A stretch of 64,000 nucleotides of DNA from Zea mays (taxonomy: Eukaryota > Streptophyta > Magnoliopsida > Poales > Poaceae), in assembly GCF_902167145.1 (NCBI RefSeq), contig NC_050104.1, positions 1,798,001-1,862,000 on the forward strand, given 5' to 3'. Position numbers and translations under genes: made by a program. The number at the start of each line of letters is the position of its first letter. Position 1 is the stretch's first letter. The notes under the pieces are model-generated. The model saw only the letters and a program-made list of their open reading frames with translations, was not told the DNA's origin and did not search any database. Positions 9,946 through 19,988 of this stretch are shown one piece after another.

Positions 9946-12900
9946 TCAATCCAGGTTCCGCGAATCTAAGACATTTAGCTCACTACGCAACCTGCAAAAG
10001 GTCTTCTCATCTAGAGGTTTAGTGAAGATATCGGCTAGCTGGTTCTCGGTGCTGACATGAAACACTTCGATATCTCCCTTTTGCTGGTGGTCTCTCAAAA
10101 AGTGATGCCGGATGTCTATGTGCTTTGTGCGGCTGTGCTCGACAGGATTTTCCGCCATGCGGATAGCACTCTCATTATCACATAGGAGTGGGACTTTGCT
10201 CAGATTGTAGCCAAAGTCCCGGAGGGTTTGCCTCATCCAAAGTAGTTGCGCGCAACACTGTCCTGCGGCAACATACTCGGCCTCAGCGGTGGATAGGGCA
10301 ACGGAAGTTTGTTTCTTAGAATTCCATGACACCAGGGACCTTCCTAAGAACTGGCACGTCCCCGATGTACTCTTCCTATCGACCTTACATCCAGCATAGT
10401 CGGAGTCTGAGTATCCAACTAAGTCAAAGGTAGACCCCTTTGGATACCAGAGCCCGAAGCAAGGCGTAGCAACCAAATATCTAAGAATTCGCTTCACCGC
10501 CACTAAGTGACACTCCTTAGGATCGGATTGAAATCTAGCACACATGCATACGCTAAGCATAATATCCGGTCTACTAGCACATAAATAAAGCAAAGAACCT
10601 ATCATGGACCGGTATGCTTTTTGATCAACGGACTTACCTCCTTTGTTGAGGTCAGTGTGTCCGTCGGTTCCCATCGGAGTCTTTGCAGGCTTGGCGTCCT
10701 TCATCCCAAACCGCTTCAGCAGATCTTGCGTGTACTTTGTTTGAGAGATGAAGGTGCCGTCCTTGAGTTGCTTTACTTGGAACCCAAGGAAGTAGTTCAA
10801 CTCGCCCATCATCGACATCTCGAATTTCTGCGTCATCACCCTGCTAAACTCTTCACAAGACTTTTGGTTAGTAGAACCAAATATTATGTCATCGACATAA
10901 ATTTGGCACACGAACAAATCACCATCACATGTCTTAGTGAAAAGAGTTGGATCGGCTTTCCCAACCTTGAAAGCATTAGCAATTAAGAAATCTCTAAGGC
11001 ATTCATACCATGCTCTTGGGGCTTGCTTAAGTCCATAGAGCGCCTTAGAGAGCTTACACACGTGGTCGGGGTACCGTTCATCCTCGAAGCCAGGGGGTTG
11101 CTCCACGTACACCTCCTCCTTGATTGGCCCGTTGAGGAAAGCGCTCTTTACATCCATTTGGTACAACCTGAAAGAATGGTGAGCGGCATATGCTAGCAAG
11201 ATTCGAATTGACTCTAGCCTAGCCACAGGAGCAAAAGTCTCCTCAAAATCCAAACCTGCGACTTGGGCATAACCTTTTGCCACAAGTCGAGCCTTGTTTC
11301 TCGTCACCACCCCGTGCTCGTCCTGTTTGTTGCGGAACACCCACTTGGTTCCCACAACATTTTGCTTCGGACGAGGCACCAGCGTCCAAACTTCATTTCT
11401 CTTGAAGTTGTTGAGCTCCTCCTGCATGGCCAACACCCAGTCCGGATCTAGCAAGGCCTCCTCTACCCTGAAAGGCTCAATAGAAGAGACAAAAGAGTAA
11501 TGCTCACAAAAATTAACTAATTGAGAACGAGTAGTTACTCCCTTGCTGATGTCACCCAGAATTTGGTCGACGGGATGATCCCTTTGAATCATTGCTCGAA
11601 CTTGGGTTGGAGGTGCCGGTTGCGCTTCTTCCTCCATCACTTGATCACCTTGTGCTCCCCCTTGATCAATCGCCTCCACTTGAGGTACCTGTACGACACC
11701 TTCGGTTGGGGAATGCACCATAGTTGAGGAAGAAGGTTGATCTCGTTCATCTTGTTCCTGTGGCCGCACTTCTCCAATCGCCATGGTTCGTATAGCGGCC
11801 GTCGGAACATCTTCTTCATCTACATCATCACAATCAACAACTTGCTCTCTTGGAGAGCCATTAGTCTCATCAAATACAATGTCGCTAGAGACTTCAACCA
11901 AACCTGATGATTTGTTGAAGACTCTATACGCCTTTGTATTTGAGTCATAACCTAATAAAAACCCTTCTACAGCTTTGGGAGCAAACTTAGAATTTCTACC
12001 CTTCTTCACTAGAATGTAGCATTTACTCCCAAATACACGAAAGTACGATACATTGGGTTTGTTACCGGTTAGTAGCTCATACGACGTCTTCTTGAGGAGA
12101 CGATGAAGGTAGACCCTGTTGATGGCGTGGCAAGCAGTGTTAACGGCTTCCGTCCAAAAGCACTCGGGGGTCTTGTACTCTCCTAGCATCGTCCTTGCCA
12201 TGTCGATGAGCGTCCTGTTCTTTCTCTCTACCACACCATTTTGCTGTGGTGTGTAGGGAGCGGAGAACTCGTGCTTGATCCCTTCTTCTTCAAGGAACTC
12301 CTCCACTTGAAGGTTCTTGAACTCGGACCCGTTGTCGCTCCTTATCTTTTTCACTTTGAGCTCAAACTCATTTTGAGCCCTCCTGAGGAAGCGCTTGAGG
12401 GTCCCTTGGGTTTCAGACTTATCCTGCAAAAAGAACACCCAAGTGAAGCGGGAAAAGTCATCAACAATAACTAGACCATACTTACTTCCCCCTATGCTTA
12501 GATAGGCGACGGGTCCGAAGAGGTCCATATGCAGCAGCTCCAGGGGTCTTGAGGTGGTCATCACATTCTTGCTGTGATGCGCTCCTCCCACCTGTTTCCC
12601 TGCTTGACAAGCTGCACAAGGTCTATCTTTTTCGAAATGAACATTGGTTAGACCTATCACATGTTCTCCCTTTAGAAGCTTGTGAAGGTTCTTCATCCCC
12701 ACATGTGCTAAGCGGCGATGCCACAGCCAGCCCATGCTAGTCTTAGCTATTAAGCATGCATCTAGACCGGCCTCTTCTTTTGCAAAATCAACTAAATAAA
12801 GTTTGCCGTCTAATACACCCTTAAAAGCTAGTGAACCATCACTTCTTCTAAAGACAGACACATCTACATTTGTAAATAGACAGTTATATCCCATATTGCA

Positions 12901-13152
12901 TAATTGACTCACAGATAGCAGATTATATCCAAGACTCTCTACTAAAAATACATTAGAGATAGCATGCTCATTAGAAATTGCAATTTTACCTAACCCTTTT
13001 ACCTTGCCTTGATTCCCATCACCGAATATAATTGAATCTTGGGAATCTTTATTCTTGACGTAGGAGGTGAACATCTTCTTCTCCCCCGTCATATGGTTTG
13101 TGCATCCGCTGTCGATAATCCAGCTTGAACCTCCGGATGCATAAACCTGCAA
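9946..13152 (-). CDS. pol: pol polyprotein of the nested Sirevirus (PR-INT-RT-RNase H)
   Basis: An open frame of 1068 residues without internal stops. In order: aspartic protease ([11 protein letters not shown], about residues 10-20), GAG-pre-integrase zinc region ([13 protein letters not shown]...CAACQAG, about 146-190), integrase core with the catalytic acidic residues in [14 protein letters not shown] and VVERKNRT, reverse transcriptase ([20 protein letters not shown] near 750), and Copia RNase H ([37 protein letters not shown]). All key motifs are intact. The frame has no ATG at its beginning: it opens at TTGCAG|GTTTATGC, 8 bp after the gag stop and in another frame. Initiation by its own start is therefore unlikely; splicing or recoding is inferred. 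It encodes the enzymes for proteolytic maturation, reverse transcription and integration in virus-like particles. Confidence 0.95.
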   Translation of the reverse strand: MQVYASGGSSWIIDSGCTNHMTGEKKMFTSYVKNKDSQDSIIFGDGNQGKVKGLGKIAISNEHAISNVFLVESLGYNLLSVSQLCNMGYNCLFTNVDVSVFRRSDGSLAFKGVLDGKLYLVDFAKEEAGLDACLIAKTSMGWLWHRRLAHVGMKNLHKLLKGEHVIGLTNVHFEKDRPCAACQAGKQVGGAHHSKNVMTTSRPLELLHMDLFGPVAYLSIGGSKYGLVIVDDFSRFTWVFFLQDKSETQGTLKRFLRRAQNEFELKVKKIRSDNGSEFKNLQVEEFLEEEGIKHEFSAPYTPQQNGVVERKNRTLIDMARTMLGEYKTPECFWTEAVNTACHAINRVYLHRLLKKTSYELLTGNKPNVSYFRVFGSKCYILVKKGRNSKFAPKAVEGFLLGYDSNTKAYRVFNKSSGLVEVSSDIVFDETNGSPREQVVDCDDVDEEDVPTAAIRTMAIGEVRPQEQDERDQPSSSTMVHSPTEGVVQVPQVEAIDQGGAQGDQVMEEEAQPAPPTQVRAMIQRDHPVDQILGDISKGVTTRSQLVNFCEHYSFVSSIEPFRVEEALLDPDWVLAMQEELNNFKRNEVWTLVPRPKQNVVGTKWVFRNKQDEHGVVTRNKARLVAKGYAQVAGLDFEETFAPVARLESIRILLAYAAHHSFRLYQMDVKSAFLNGPIKEEVYVEQPPGFEDERYPDHVCKLSKALYGLKQAPRAWYECLRDFLIANAFKVGKADPTLFTKTCDGDLFVCQIYVDDIIFGSTNQKSCEEFSRVMTQKFEMSMMGELNYFLGFQVKQLKDGTFISQTKYTQDLLKRFGMKDAKPAKTPMGTDGHTDLNKGGKSVDQKAYRSMIGSLLYLCASRPDIMLSVCMCARFQSDPKECHLVAVKRILRYLVATPCFGLWYPKGSTFDLVGYSDSDYAGCKVDRKSTSGTCQFLGRSLVSWNSKKQTSVALSTAEAEYVAAGQCCAQLLWMRQTLRDFGYNLSKVPLLCDNESAIRMAENPVEHSRTKHIDIRHHFLRDHQQKGDIEVFHVSTENQLADIFTKPLDEKTFCRLRSELNVLDSRNLD

Positions 13153-13159
13153 GGCAAAT

Positions 13160-15535
13160 TTAGGCTTGGTACTTAGGTACCCAACTCTTGTTGGGTCCTA
13201 CAATGTTAGTCACAATTTCCTTAGGGACCCAAATGCAAGTTTTATCACCTTTGCATTTTGCCCCTAACTTCCTAGCAATTACTTTTCTATCCTTTCTACA
13301 AATTGCAAATGAAGCATTTAAAGCACAATAAATTGTAGAGGGTTCATTCACTACCTTTTTATGAACATTTGCAACATTTCTTTTAGGAACAACATTTCTC
13401 CTAGTAATATTTCTACCATGCATATAGGAAGAACTAGAAGCAACCATGGCATGAGAATCAAGATCATCAAAAGCATTATAACACCTATAAGCATTTCTAG
13501 TTTGTCTCCTATCATGATACATAAAAGCATGGTTCTTTTGCACATTACTAGCCATAGGGGCCTTCCCTTTCTCCTTGGCGGGAAGGGGAGCCTTATGGCT
13601 TGTTAAGTTCTTAGCTTCTCTCTTGAAGCCAAGTCCATCCTTAATTGAGGGGTGTCTACCAATTGTGTAGGCATCCCTTGCAAATTTTAGCTTATCGAAA
13701 TCATTCTTGCTAGTCTTAAGTTGAGCATTAAGACTAGCCAGTTCATCATTAAGCTTGGAAATTGAAACTAGGTGTTCACTACAAGCATCAACGTCAAAAT
13801 CTTTACACCTAGTACAAATTTCAACATGTTCTACACAAGAATTGGATTTATTTGCTACTTCTAATTTAGCATTTAAATCATTGTTGACACCTTTCAAAGT
13901 AGAAATGGTTTCATGACAAGTAGATAGTTCAAAAGAAAGCATTTCATTTCTTTTAACTTCTAAAGTATAGGATTTTTGTGCCTCAACAAATTTATCATGC
14001 TCTTCATACAACAAATCCTCTTGCTTTTCTAAAAGTATATTCTTTTCATTCAAGGCATCAATTAATTCATTAATTTTGTCTATCTTAGATCTATCTAAGC
14101 CTTTGAACAAACATGAATAATCTACTTCATCCTCATCACTAGATTCGTCCTCACTTGAAGAAGCATAGGTAGAGTTGCGAGTACATACCTTCTTCTCCCT
14201 TGCCATAAGGCATGTGTGACGCTCGTTGGGGAAGAGGGTTGATTTGTTGAAGGCGGTGGCGGCGAGTCCTTCATTGTCGGAGTCGGCCGAGGAGCAATCC
14301 GAGTCCCACTCCTTGCCTAGATGCGCCTCGCCCTTTGCCTTCTTGTAATGCTTCTTCTTTTCCCTTTTGTTCCCCTTTTCCTGGTCACTCTCATTATCAG
14401 GACAGTTAGCAATAAAATGACCAAGCTTACCGCATTTGAAGCATGATCGCTTCCCCTTGGTCTTAGTCTTGCTCGGCTGTCCATTGCGACCCTTTAGCAC
14501 CGTCTTGAATCTCTTGATGATGAGGGCCATTTCTTCATCATTAAGACCAGCTGCCTCAATTTGCGCCACCTTGCTGGATAGTGCCTCCTTGCTCCTTGTG
14601 GCGTTGAGAGCAAAAGGTTGCGGCTCGTTGATCGGTCCATTCAAGGCGTCGTCCACATATCTTGCCTCCTTGATCATCATTCTCCCGCTGACGAATTTTC
14701 CTAGGACTTCTTCGGGCGACATTTTGGTGTACCTGGGATTCTCACGAATATTATTCACCAAATGAGGATCAAGAACGGTAAAGGACCTGAGCATTAGTCG
14801 GACGACGTCGTGGTCCGTCCATCGCGTGCTTCCGTAGCTCCTTATTTTGTTGATAAGGGTCTTGAGCCGGTTGTATGTCTGAGTTGGCTCCTCGCCCCTT
14901 ATCATCGCGAACCGTCCAAGCTCGCCTTCCACCAACTCCGTTTTGGTGAGCAAGGTAACGTCATTTCCTTCATGAGAGATCTTGAGAGTGTCCCAGATCT
15001 GCTTGGCGTTATCCAAGCCGCTCACTTTGTTATATTCATCCCTGCACAATGAAGCTAGAAGAACAGTGGTAGCTTGTGCATTCTTATGGATTTGCTCATT
15101 AATGAATGAAGGGCTATCCGAGCTATCAAATTTCATTCCATTTTCCACAATCTCCCAAATGCTTGGATGGAGAGAAAATAGGTGAGTACGCATTTTGTGA
15201 CTCCAAAATCCGTAGTCCTCTCCATCAAAGTGAGGAGGCTTGCCAAGTGGAATGGGGAGCAAATGAGCATTTGAGCTATATGGAATGCGCGAATAATCAA
15301 AAGAAAAGTTTGAGTTAACCGTCTTTTGTTTGTCGTGGTCGTCGTCCTTTTGGGAAGAAGAGGACTCATCGCTGTCGTAGTAGACGATCTCCTTGATGCG
15401 TCTTGTCTTCTTCTTCTTCCCATCTTTTCGCTTGTGGCCCGAGCCCGAGTCATTTGACTTGTCATCCCTTGGCTCGTTGACGAAGGACTCCTTCTCCTTG
15501 TCGTTGATCACAATTCCCTTCCCCTTAGGATCCAT
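13160..15535 (-). CDS. gag: gag of the nested Sirevirus
   Basis: 791 residues from ATG at 15535 ([12 protein letters not shown]), close to the PBS. After a charged leader with a Lys/Arg cluster ([12 protein letters not shown]) comes the Copia gag core ([19 protein letters not shown]). Next are a CCHC knuckle ([14 protein letters not shown]), an acidic linker and a long coiled coil ([21 protein letters not shown]). The C-terminus ends KSWVPKYQA followed by TAA. The long coiled-coil tail after the zinc knuckle makes this gag larger than ordinary Copia gags, as in other Sireviruses. It forms the particle and packages the RNA. No stop or shift is seen. Confidence 0.93.
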   Translation of the reverse strand: MDPKGKGIVINDKEKESFVNEPRDDKSNDSGSGHKRKDGKKKKTRRIKEIVYYDSDESSSSQKDDDHDKQKTVNSNFSFDYSRIPYSSNAHLLPIPLGKPPHFDGEDYGFWSHKMRTHLFSLHPSIWEIVENGMKFDSSDSPSFINEQIHKNAQATTVLLASLCRDEYNKVSGLDNAKQIWDTLKISHEGNDVTLLTKTELVEGELGRFAMIRGEEPTQTYNRLKTLINKIRSYGSTRWTDHDVVRLMLRSFTVLDPHLVNNIRENPRYTKMSPEEVLGKFVSGRMMIKEARYVDDALNGPINEPQPFALNATRSKEALSSKVAQIEAAGLNDEEMALIIKRFKTVLKGRNGQPSKTKTKGKRSCFKCGKLGHFIANCPDNESDQEKGNKREKKKHYKKAKGEAHLGKEWDSDCSSADSDNEGLAATAFNKSTLFPNERHTCLMAREKKVCTRNSTYASSSEDESSDEDEVDYSCLFKGLDRSKIDKINELIDALNEKNILLEKQEDLLYEEHDKFVEAQKSYTLEVKRNEMLSFELSTCHETISTLKGVNNDLNAKLEVANKSNSCVEHVEICTRCKDFDVDACSEHLVSISKLNDELASLNAQLKTSKNDFDKLKFARDAYTIGRHPSIKDGLGFKREAKNLTSHKAPLPAKEKGKAPMASNVQKNHAFMYHDRRQTRNAYRCYNAFDDLDSHAMVASSSSYMHGRNITRRNVVPKRNVANVHKKVVNEPSTIYCALNASFAICRKDRKVIARKLGAKCKGDKTCIWVPKEIVTNIVGPNKSWVPKYQA

Positions 15536-15570
15536 CTCTTCGGGCGGTTAGTCCCTTTCTTGAAGAGAAC

Positions 15571-15583
15571 GCCTCCGATACCA
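15571..15583 (-). promoter_or_regulatory. Primer-binding site of the nested Sirevirus
   Basis: On the minus strand TGGTATCGGAGGC starts two bases past the LTR end. It resembles the initiator tRNA-Met site (TGGTATCAGAGC) with a few changes. Confidence 0.75.
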
Positions 15584-15585
15584 AA

Positions 15586-16865
15586 TGAGAGCACCTAGAG
15601 GGGGGGGGGTGAATAGGTGATCCTGTAAAACTTCAAAACTTAAGCCACAAAAACTTGTTAAGTGTTAGCACAATTATGGCCAAGTGGCTAGAGAGGAGTC
15701 AAAACACAATAACCACAAGAAATCAATCACAGAGATGACACGGTGGTTATCCCGTGGTTCGGCCAAGTACAAAACTTGCCTACTCCACGTTGTGGCGTCC
15801 CAACGGACGAGAGTTGCACTCAACTCCTCTCAAGTGATCCAATGATCAACTTGAATACCACGGTGTTCTTGCTTTTCTTTTCTCAATCCCGTTTGCGAGG
15901 AATCTCCACAACTTGGAGCCTCTCGCCCTTACAAAAGATGTTCACAGAGAATCACGGAGCAAGGGAGGGAATGAGCGACGCACACAAGACTTCAAAAGAT
16001 TAGAGCAACACGCACACAAGCAGCAATAAGAGCTCGCAACACAACTCAAAGGGTACACAACTCCACAAGAGCTCTATATGCTATCACAATGAATCGAATG
16101 CGCTAGATCAATGTCTTGGTGCTTAGAAAGGTTGTAGGAATGCTTGGTTGTCCTCCTCCATGCGCCAAGGGGTCCCTTTTATAGCCCCAAGGCACCTAGG
16201 AGCCGTTGAGAGCACATCTGGAAGGCTATTCTTGCCTTCTGTCGTCGGGCGCACCGGACAGTCCGGTGCACACCGGACAGTGTCCGGTGCCCGATTCCTT
16301 TCCTTAATTGGCGAAGCCGACCGTTGCCGACCGTTGCAGATCTGGCGCACCGGACAGTCCGGTGCACACCGGACAGTCCGGTGCTTCCCTCCGACCGTTG
16401 GCTCGGCCACGTGTCGCGCGCCGATCACGCGGCCGACCGTTGGCCCGGCCGACCGTTGGCTCACCGGACAGTCCGGTGCACACCGGACAGTCCGGTGAAT
16501 TTTAGCCGAAGTCGCCGGAGAAAAACCCGAGAGCGGCCTCTTCGGCAGAGGCGGCCTGGCGCACCGGACACTGTCCGGTGCACCACCGGACACTGTCCGG
16601 TGCACCACCGGACAGTCCGGTGCCCTAGACCGAAGCAGCCCCTTGGCTGCACACAGCCAAGTCTTCTCTTCTCTTCTTCTTTCTGTTTCTAACACTTAGA
16701 CAAATATATTAGTACACAAAACCAATGTACTAAGACTTAGAAACATACCTTTGTTGAAGATTTGCACTTTGTTCATCCATGGGCATTGATTTACATTTAA
16801 GCACTTGTGTTGGCACTTAATCACCAAAATACTTAGAAATGGCCCAAAGGCACATTTCCCTTTCA
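15586..16865 (-). repeat. 5' LTR of the nested Sirevirus
   Basis: 1280 bp. The 20-bp excess over the 3' LTR is a longer G-run after TAGA (10 versus 6) and one extra 16-bp CCGACCGTTGGC-type unit near 16437-16460. Palindromes lie at about 16250-16622 and, in minus orientation, directly upstream of TATAAAA at 16177-16183. Confidence 0.95.
16177..16183 (-). promoter_or_regulatory. LTR TATA box of the nested Sirevirus
   Basis: Minus strand GGGGCTATAAAAGGGACC. It is placed just downstream of the palindrome cluster, as in the outer copy's LTR. Confidence 0.65.
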
Positions 16866-16870
16866 CATAT
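16866..16870. repeat. Target-site duplication CATAT, right copy
   Basis: Matches 7869-7873 exactly and immediately follows the LTR end CTTTCA. Confidence 0.95.
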
Positions 16871-17573
16871 TGCATGCTAAGATAGATGAATTAAATGTTT
16901 GCAAACCCTCTACATCTACTGTCGAGCATGTTTCCATTTGCACTAGATGTAGAGATATTAATGTTGAAGCTATTAATGATCACCTTGCTCTTATTAAACA
17001 ACAAAATGATCATATAGCTCAATTAACTGCTAAAATTAATGAGCATAAAATTGAAAATGAAAATTTTAAATTTGCTAGAAGCATGCTCTATAGTGGGAGA
17101 CGCCCTGGCATTAAGGATGGCATTGGTTTCCAACGGGGAAGCAATGTTAAGCTTAATGCCCCTAAGAAATTGTCTAACTTTGTTAAAGGCAAAGCTCCCA
17201 TGGTTCAGGATAATGAGGGCTACATTTTATATCCTGCTAATTATACTGAGCACAAAATTAGGTGAATTCATACTAAGAAACCTCATAACATTTCTCACCA
17301 TGCATTTATGTATAAAAATGAGGCTTCTAGCTCTAGGCATTCTACACATGTTAAAATGCCTAAAAAGAAAACTCCTGATGCATCAAATGAGCATAACATT
17401 TCATTTAAAACTTTTGATGCATCAAATGTTTTAACTAACAAATCAGGTAAATAATTGCCAAAAATGTTGGGGGCAAACACAAGAGCCCAAAGACTTGTGT
17501 TTGGATACCCAAGGTGCTTGTTTCTAACGTGAAAGGGCCCAAGACTATTTGGGTACCTAAGAACAAGGCCTAA
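16871..17573 (+). pseudogene. gag: gag of the outer Sirevirus, 3' part
   Basis: Continues the interrupted coiled coil in the same frame after the CATAT duplication (HAKIDELNVCK...). It reaches the Sirevirus-typical ICTRCRDINVEAINDHL and GRRPGIKDGIGF blocks. It has a stop at 17263-17265 and a one-base shift near 17450, then the terminal block ending in IWVPKNKA and TAA at 17571-17573. Together with 6019-7873 this gives one full-length but broken gag. Confidence 0.8.
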
Positions 17574-17579
17574 ATTGTT

Positions 17580-19988
17580 TTGCAGGTTTATGCATCCGGG
17601 GGCTCAAGTTGGATAATTGATAGCGAATGCACAAACCACATGATAGGGGAGAAGAGAATGTTCTCCTACGAGAAAAACGAAGATCCCCAACGAGCTATCA
17701 CATTCGGGGATGGAAATCACGGTTTGGTCAAAGGACTTCGTAAAATTGTTATATCACCTGACCACTCTATTTCCAATGTTTTTCTTGTAGATTCTTTAGA
17801 TTATAACTTGCTTTCTATTTCTCAGTTATGTAAAATGGACTACAACTATCTTTTTACTGATATAGGTGTTACTGTCTTTAGAAGAAGTGATGATTCAATA
17901 GCATTTAAGGGAGTGTTAGAGGGTCATCTATATTTAGTTGATTTTAATGAGAACACAACTGAACTCAACACTTGTTTAATTGCTAAGACTAATATGGGTT
18001 GGCTCTGGCATCGCCGACTAGCTCATGTTGGGATGAAGAATCTCCACAAACTTCTAAAGGGAGAGCACATTTTAGGACTAACAAATGTTCATTTTGAGAA
18101 AGACAGGGTTTGTAGCGCATGCCAAGCAGGAAAGCAAGTTGGCGCCCATCATCCACACAAGAACATCATGACGACTGACAGGCCGCTCGAGCTACTCCAC
18201 ATGAATTTATTCGGCCCGATTGCTTACATAAGCATCGTTGGGAGTAAGTATTGTCTTGTTATTGTGGATGATTATTCTCGCTTCACTTGGGTATTCTTTT
18301 TGCAGGAAAAATCTCAAACCCAAGAGACCTTAAAAGGATTCTTAAGACGGGCTCAAAATGAGTTTGGATTAAGAATCAAAAAGATAAGAAGCGATAATGG
18401 GACGGAGTTCAAGAACTCACAAATTGAAGGCTTTCTTGAGGATGAGGGCATCAAGCATGAGTTCTCTTCTCCCTACACACCTTAACAAAATGGTGTAGTG
18501 GAGAGGAAGAATAGAACTCTACTGGACATGGCAAGGACCATGCTTGATGAGTACAAGACACCAGACCAGTTTTGGGCTGAGGCGATTAACACCGCCTGCT
18601 ACTCCATCAACCAGTTATATCTTCACCGAATCCTCAAGAAGACATCATACGAACTCCTCACCGGTAAAAAGCCTAATGTTTCATATTTTAGAGTCTTTGG
18701 TAGCAAATGTTTTATTCTTGTTAAAAGAGGTAGAAAATCTAAATTTGCTCCCAAGGCTGTACAAGGCTTTTTACTAGGATATGACTCAAACACAAGGGTA
18801 TATAGAGTCTTCAACAAATCCACTGGATTAGTTGAGGTTTCTTGTGACATTATGTTTGATGAGACTAATGGCTCCCAAGTGGAGCAAGTTGATCTTGATG
18901 AACTAGATGATGAAGAGGCTCTGTGCGTTGCGCTAAGGAACATGTCCATTAGGGATGTGTACCCTAAGGAATCCAAAGAGTCTACACAAGCACAAGATCA
19001 ACTGTCATCTTCCATACAAGCATCTCCACCAACTCAAGATGAGGATCAGGCTCAAGATGATGGAAATGAAGATCAACAGGATGAGCCACCTCAAGACGAG
19101 GACAAGGATCAAGGGGGAGATGAAGAGAATGAAGATAAGGAAGATGATCAAGAAATATAGGGTCAAAGACCACCACACCCAAGAGTCCATCAAGCAATTC
19201 AACGAGATCACCCCGTCAACTCTATCCTTGGTGATATTCATAAGGGGGCAACCACTAGATCTCGAGTTGCTCATTTCTGTGAACATTACTCTTTTGTGTC
19301 CTCTATTGAGCCTTACAGGATTGAGGATGCACTAAGAGATCCGGATTGGGTGCTGGCAATGCAAGAGGAGCTCAACAATTCCACAAGGAATGAGGTATGG
19401 CATTTAGTTCCACGTCCTAATCAAAATGTTGTAGGTACCAAATGGGTATTCCGCAACAAGCAAGATGAACATGGTGTGGTGACAAGAAACAAAGCCCGAC
19501 TTGTGGCCAAGGGCTATTCACAAGTCGAAGGTTTGGACTTTGATGAAACTTATGCACCCGTAGCTAGGCTTGAGTCAATTCGTATATTACTTGCCTATGC
19601 TACTTAGCATGGCTTTAAGCTTTATCAAATGGACGTGAAAAGTGCCTTTCTCAATGGACCCATCAAGGAAGAGGTCTATGTTGAGCAACCTCCCGGCTTT
19701 GAAGATAGTGAGTATCCTAACCATGTGTATAAACTCTCAAAGGCGCTTTATGGGCTCAAGCAAGCCCCAAGAGCATGGTATGAATGCCTAAGAGATTTTC
19801 TTATCACTAATGTCTTCAAAGTTGGCAAAGCGGATCCTACACTCTTTACTAAAATTGTTGCAAAAGATATGTTTGTATGCCAAATTTATGTTGATGATAT
19901 CATATTTGGGTCTACTAACAAATCAACCTGTGAAGAGTTTAGTAGGATCATGATACAGAAATTCGAGATGTCTATGATGGGGGAGTTA
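17580..19988 (+). pseudogene. pol: pol of the outer Sirevirus, truncated in reverse transcriptase
   Basis: Protease, integrase and part of reverse transcriptase. The protease motif reads WIIDSECTNHM: the catalytic D-S-G is changed to D-S-E. The H..H..C..C integrase zinc region ([13 protein letters not shown]...CSACQAG) and the core (RSDNGTEF; VERKNRT) follow. In-frame stops occur at 18483-18485 (within the [11 protein letters not shown] block), 19158-19160 and 19605-19607. Reverse transcriptase keeps YVDDIIFGS near 19888. Homology stops after MMGEL at about 19988, and the next residues belong to unrelated DNA. RNase H is missing. There is no ATG at the beginning: the frame enters through TTGCAG|GTTTATGC, which looks like a splice acceptor. 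Confidence 0.85.

Larger units (their letters stand above)
7874..16865 (-). mobile_element. Young, coding-intact Sirevirus (Ji/Opie-type Copia) nested in gag
   Basis: An 8,992-bp element on the minus strand: 5' LTR 15586-16865, PBS 15571-15583, gag 15535-13160, pol 13152-9946, polypurine-tract array 9134-9830, 3' LTR 7874-9133, TSD CATAT. The LTRs differ by 4 substitutions plus a 4-bp G-run difference and a 16-bp indel. With the commonly used grass rate of 1.3e-8 per site per year this suggests roughly 0.1 million years. Both large frames are open, so the copy may be autonomous if the gag/pol junction is handled correctly. I leave the family name open between Ji and Opie. Confidence 0.95.
4800..19988 (+). 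mobile_element. Old truncated Copia (Sirevirus-type) retrotransposon, split by a nested copy
   Basis: Order on the plus strand: 5' LTR (4800-5970), primer-binding site, gag (6019-7873 and 16871-17573), pol (17580-19988). Domain order protease, integrase, reverse transcriptase is that of Copia. LTR palindromes and a coiled-coil gag extension place it with the maize Ji/Opie Sirevirus group. Pol stops within reverse transcriptase near 19988, after which unrelated AT-rich DNA begins; RNase H and the 3' LTR are absent. Several in-frame stops and shifts show that it is dead. It was already present when the nested element landed in its gag. Confidence 0.9.
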
